64,000 bases of DNA from Marinospirillum alkalitolerans (lineage in GTDB: Bacteria > Pseudomonadota > Gammaproteobacteria > Pseudomonadales > Halomonadaceae). Under the pieces are notes generated by a model. That model saw nothing but the letters and a program-made list of their open reading frames with translations. It searched no databases and was not told where the DNA came from. The stretch spans positions 1 to 64,000 of the forward strand of contig NZ_JBANFI010000004.1 of the NCBI RefSeq assembly GCF_045055655.1. Reading direction: 5' to 3'. This document shows, in pieces, positions 61,073 through 64,000 of the stretch. Position 1 is the stretch's first letter. Every line of letters starts with the position of its first letter. The position numbers were made by a program, and so were the translations under genes.

Positions 61073-64000
61073 ATGATTAACAGCGCCACCGAGCAGCGTC
61101 TTGCAGTCCTGACCAAGAGTCTTGAAACACGCCATGTCATCCTGGATGGCGGCATGGGCACCTTGATTCAACAGGAAAAACTGCAGGAAGCAGATTATCG
61201 TGGCGCGCGCTTTGCTGATTGGCCCAGCGATGTTAAAGGCAATAATGATCTGCTGGTGCTGAGTCAGCCCGATCTGATTCGCCGTCTGCATGGTGAATAT
61301 CTGGCTGCAGGCGCGGATATTATTGAAACCAACACCTTTAACTCCACCCAGCTTTCTCAGGCTGATTACGACATGCAGGCCTTGGCCGCAGAGATGAACG
61401 AAGCGGGTGCGCGCCTAGCACGCGAGGCCGCGGATGCCTACTCCACGCCAGACAAGCCCCGCTATGTAGCTGGGGTGCTGGGGCCAACCAGTCGTACGGC
61501 GTCCATCTCGCCAGATGTCAATGATCCCAGCTATCGCAATGTCACCTTTGATCTGCTGGTCGAGAACTATATTGAGGCCACCGAGGCGCTGATACGGGGT
61601 GGCTGCGATCTAATTCTGATTGAAACCATCTTCGATACATTAAATGCCAAGGCAGCGGTATTTGCAGTCCAAGAGGTCTTTGAGCGCCAAGGCTATGCCT
61701 TACCGATCATGATCTCTGGCACCATTACCGACGCCTCTGGCCGCACCCTGTCTGGTCAAACCACCGAGGCCTTCTGGAACAGTATTCGTCACGCTAAGCC
61801 CCTTTCCATCGGCCTCAACTGTGCCTTGGGCGCGGAAGATCTACGCCCCTATATTGAAGAGCTCTCACGGATTGCGGACACCTTTGTTTCAGCGCATCCC
61901 AATGCGGGTCTGCCGAATGCCTTTGGCGAATATGATCAAACACCTGAAGAAATGGCCTCGATTCTGGTCGAATTTGCCCAATCTGGCTTGATGAATATTA
62001 TTGGCGGCTGCTGTGGTTCCACACCGGCGCATATCCGCGCTATCGCTGAAGCCGTGGCTGAGATCCCACCACGCCAAGTGCCCGAGATCGCTCCGGCCTG
62101 CCGTCTCTCCGGCTTGGAGCCATTTAACATCACCGCTGATTCCTTGTTTGTGAACGTCGGTGAGCGCACCAACGTCACCGGCTCTGCACGCTTTAAAAAG
62201 CTGATCATCGCCGAGGACTATACCACCGCCTTAGAAGTGGCCTTAGAACAGGTTGAAAACGGTGCGCAGATTATCGATATCAACATGGATGAAGGGATGC
62301 TGGATTCGCAGGCGGCGATGGTGCGCTTTTTGAACCTGATTGCCGGAGAGCCAGATATCGCCCGCGTGCCGATTATGCTCGATTCTTCCAAATGGCCGAT
62401 TCTTGAAGCGGGCCTCAAATGCGTACAGGGCAAACCCATCGTCAACTCCATCTCGATGAAAGAAGGAGAAGCGGCGTTTATCGAACAAGCCAAGCTGTGT
62501 AAACGCTATGGTGCTGCTGTCATTGTGATGGCATTTGATGAAGTGGGTCAGGCGGATACCTTTGCACGCAAGATTGAAATCTGCGAGCGGGCTTATCGTT
62601 TGCTGGTCGATCAGGTTGGCTTCCCTGCCGAGGACATCATTTTTGACCCCAATATCTTCGCTGTCGCCACGGGGATTGAAGAGCACAATAACTATGGTGT
62701 TGATTTTATTCAGGCCACTGAGTGGATACATCACAACCTCCCGCATGCGCTGATTTCTGGTGGCGTATCGAATGTCTCCTTCTCCTTCCGTGGCAACAAC
62801 CCAGTGCGCGAGGCGATTCACTCTGTCTTTCTCTATCACGCCATCCGCGTGGGTATGAGCATGGGGATCGTCAATGCCGGCCAGTTGGCGCTGTATGATG
62901 ATCTGCCCGCTGAGCTCAAAGAGGCTGTCGAGGATGTGGTGCTCAATCGCCGTGAAGACAGCACCGAGCGCCTATTGGATATCGCTGAAAAGTATCGCGG
63001 TGATGGCCAGAGTGCAGAGAAAAAGGAAGATCTGGCGTGGCGCAGCCTGCCGGTTAACGAGCGGATCGCTCACTCTCTAGTGAAGGGCATCACCGCTTAT
63101 ATCGATGTGGATATAGAAGAAGCCCGCCAGCAGGCCGAACGACCTATCCATGTGATCGAAGGCCCGTTGATGGATGGCATGAATATCGTCGGTGACTTGT
63201 TTGGCGAAGGTAAGATGTTCTTGCCGCAGGTGGTGAAATCGGCACGAGTGATGAAACAGGCCGTGGCGATTTTGATCCCCTATATTGAGGCTGAAAAATC
63301 CGGCGAGGTGCAAACCAAAGGCAAGATCCTGATGGCCACGGTCAAGGGCGATGTGCATGATATCGGCAAGAATATTGTGGGTGTGGTGCTGCAATGTAAC
63401 AACTATGAGGTGATCGATCTTGGCGTGATGGTGCCCGCTGAGAAGATCCTGCAAGCTGCGCGTGAACATCAGGTCGATATTATCGGCCTTTCGGGTTTGA
63501 TCACCCCCTCCCTGGATGAGATGGTGCATGTCGCTAAAGAAATGCAGCGTCAGGGGTTCCAGATTCCGCTGATGATTGGCGGCGCGACGACCTCGAAAGC
63601 CCACACGGCAGTGAAGATTGACCCACACTATCAAGAGGCCGTGGTCTATGTCAGCGATGCCTCGCGCGCGGTCGGTGTGGCCAGCAGCCTGCTTTCTCAG
63701 GAACTCAAACCCAGCTTTATGGCCAAGATCAAGGAAGACTATGATGCCGTGCGCGAGCGCCAAAGCAAGCGCACCCTCAAGGCCGCAGAATATGATTACG
63801 CTCAGGCGCGTGAACGCAAGCTCAAGATCGATTTCCAAGCCCAGCCACCCGTACCGCCACGCATCACTGGCATCTTGTCTTTTGATGACTATTCACTAGA
63901 AGAGCTGGTCGAGCGCATCGATTGGACCCCCTTCTTTATCAGCTGGAACCTGGTGGGCAAGTATCCGGCCATCTTCCAAGATGCGGTGGTTGGCGAGGAG
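61073..64000 (+). CDS. metH: Cobalamin-dependent methionine synthase (partial, cut at window end)
   Basis: 976 codons are visible without a stop; E. coli MetH has 1227 residues. It transfers a methyl group from methyl-THF to homocysteine by way of cobalamin. Seen are the homocysteine domain (LDGGMGTLIQ, zinc Cys in LNCALG and GGCCGSTPAH), the folate domain (NVGERTNVTGSARFKKLI, DEGMLDSQ), and the cobalamin domains with the cap helices and KGDVHDIGKNI (axial His). The start of the activation domain is visible at the end. TGGAG lies 8 bp before the ATG. I saw no riboswitch in front of it. Confidence 0.95.
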   Translation, partial: MINSATEQRLAVLTKSLETRHVILDGGMGTLIQQEKLQEADYRGARFADWPSDVKGNNDLLVLSQPDLIRRLHGEYLAAGADIIETNTFNSTQLSQADYDMQALAAEMNEAGARLAREAADAYSTPDKPRYVAGVLGPTSRTASISPDVNDPSYRNVTFDLLVENYIEATEALIRGGCDLILIETIFDTLNAKAAVFAVQEVFERQGYALPIMISGTITDASGRTLSGQTTEAFWNSIRHAKPLSIGLNCALGAEDLRPYIEELSRIADTFVSAHPNAGLPNAFGEYDQTPEEMASILVEFAQSGLMNIIGGCCGSTPAHIRAIAEAVAEIPPRQVPEIAPACRLSGLEPFNITADSLFVNVGERTNVTGSARFKKLIIAEDYTTALEVALEQVENGAQIIDINMDEGMLDSQAAMVRFLNLIAGEPDIARVPIMLDSSKWPILEAGLKCVQGKPIVNSISMKEGEAAFIEQAKLCKRYGAAVIVMAFDEVGQADTFARKIEICERAYRLLVDQVGFPAEDIIFDPNIFAVATGIEEHNNYGVDFIQATEWIHHNLPHALISGGVSNVSFSFRGNNPVREAIHSVFLYHAIRVGMSMGIVNAGQLALYDDLPAELKEAVEDVVLNRREDSTERLLDIAEKYRGDGQSAEKKEDLAWRSLPVNERIAHSLVKGITAYIDVDIEEARQQAERPIHVIEGPLMDGMNIVGDLFGEGKMFLPQVVKSARVMKQAVAILIPYIEAEKSGEVQTKGKILMATVKGDVHDIGKNIVGVVLQCNNYEVIDLGVMVPAEKILQAAREHQVDIIGLSGLITPSLDEMVHVAKEMQRQGFQIPLMIGGATTSKAHTAVKIDPHYQEAVVYVSDASRAVGVASSLLSQELKPSFMAKIKEDYDAVRERQSKRTLKAAEYDYAQARERKLKIDFQAQPPVPPRITGILSFDDYSLEELVERIDWTPFFISWNLVGKYPAIFQDAVVGEE

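Overview
The window looks like a chromosome segment of a free-living, motile Gram-negative gammaproteobacterium, possibly of the marine Oceanospirillales/Pseudomonadales type. This rests on gene content (NfuA, SufE, FhuF, Zur, OsmC-YcaO, a zinc-protease/transglutaminase-like/ATP-grasp trio, DUF3080, several MCPs, Cfa operon, MetH) and on recognition of protein families, not on a database search. The genus cannot be fixed from the sequence alone.

Layout. 1-4.7 kb: a MerR regulator, a divergent aldehyde dehydrogenase/acetoacetate-decarboxylase-like pair and an Old Yellow Enzyme; three look-alike MerR-type dyads mark the promoters. 4.7-7.0 kb: an integron cassette block without integrase: three 84-bp attC sites, a truncated fourth, three cassette genes (a small membrane protein, a frame-disrupted unknown, a GFA-family protein) and an IS3-family transposase relic. 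7.1-10.5 kb: AT-richer accessory genes (3-methyladenine glycosylase, DoxX-like, O-methyltransferase, HPP protein, TetR regulator with paired operators). 10.5-14.5 kb: hydrolase, DASS transporter, glyoxalase I, CDF transporter.

14.6-24.7 kb: a tightly overlapping chemosensory operon (MCP, CheB, CheR-TPR, CheA-REC, CheY-like, Hpt-REC-REC-GGDEF, CheW, unknown). Its parts recall the Wsp system, with a diguanylate cyclase as the probable output. 24.7-32.4 kb (minus strand): an AsmA/TamB-like 1252-residue protein, a small lipoprotein and a 1192-residue periplasmic propeller/TPR-like protein, plausibly an envelope-spanning lipid-transport or assembly system. 33.2-37.0 kb: SnoaL-like, FAD oxidoreductase, DUF1365 and Cfa, a lipid-modification operon.

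37.1-46.1 kb: YchJ-like, two more MCPs, DUF3080 lipoprotein, a periplasmic glutathione peroxidase, a DUF4303 protein, tRNA-Ser(UGA) and a TetR regulator. 46.3-54.4 kb: DUF599, the zinc-protease/transglutaminase-like/ATP-grasp operon, Zur, PyrC, HisI, YidD, SufE. 54.6-64 kb: OsmC-YcaO, a tyrosine recombinase divergent from a KfrA-like coiled-coil DNA-binding protein, FhuF behind a Fur-like box, NfuA and the first 976 codons of MetH, cut by the window end.

The most unusual signal is between the recombinase and the KfrA-like gene. There is a perfect 11-6-11 inverted repeat with the architecture of a dif/Xer site, next to a promoter overlain by three tandem 7-bp repeats. This suggests a self-contained recombinase/site/regulator module. 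The Wsp-like operon with its unusual Hpt-double-REC cyclase and the orphan cassette block are the next most interesting.
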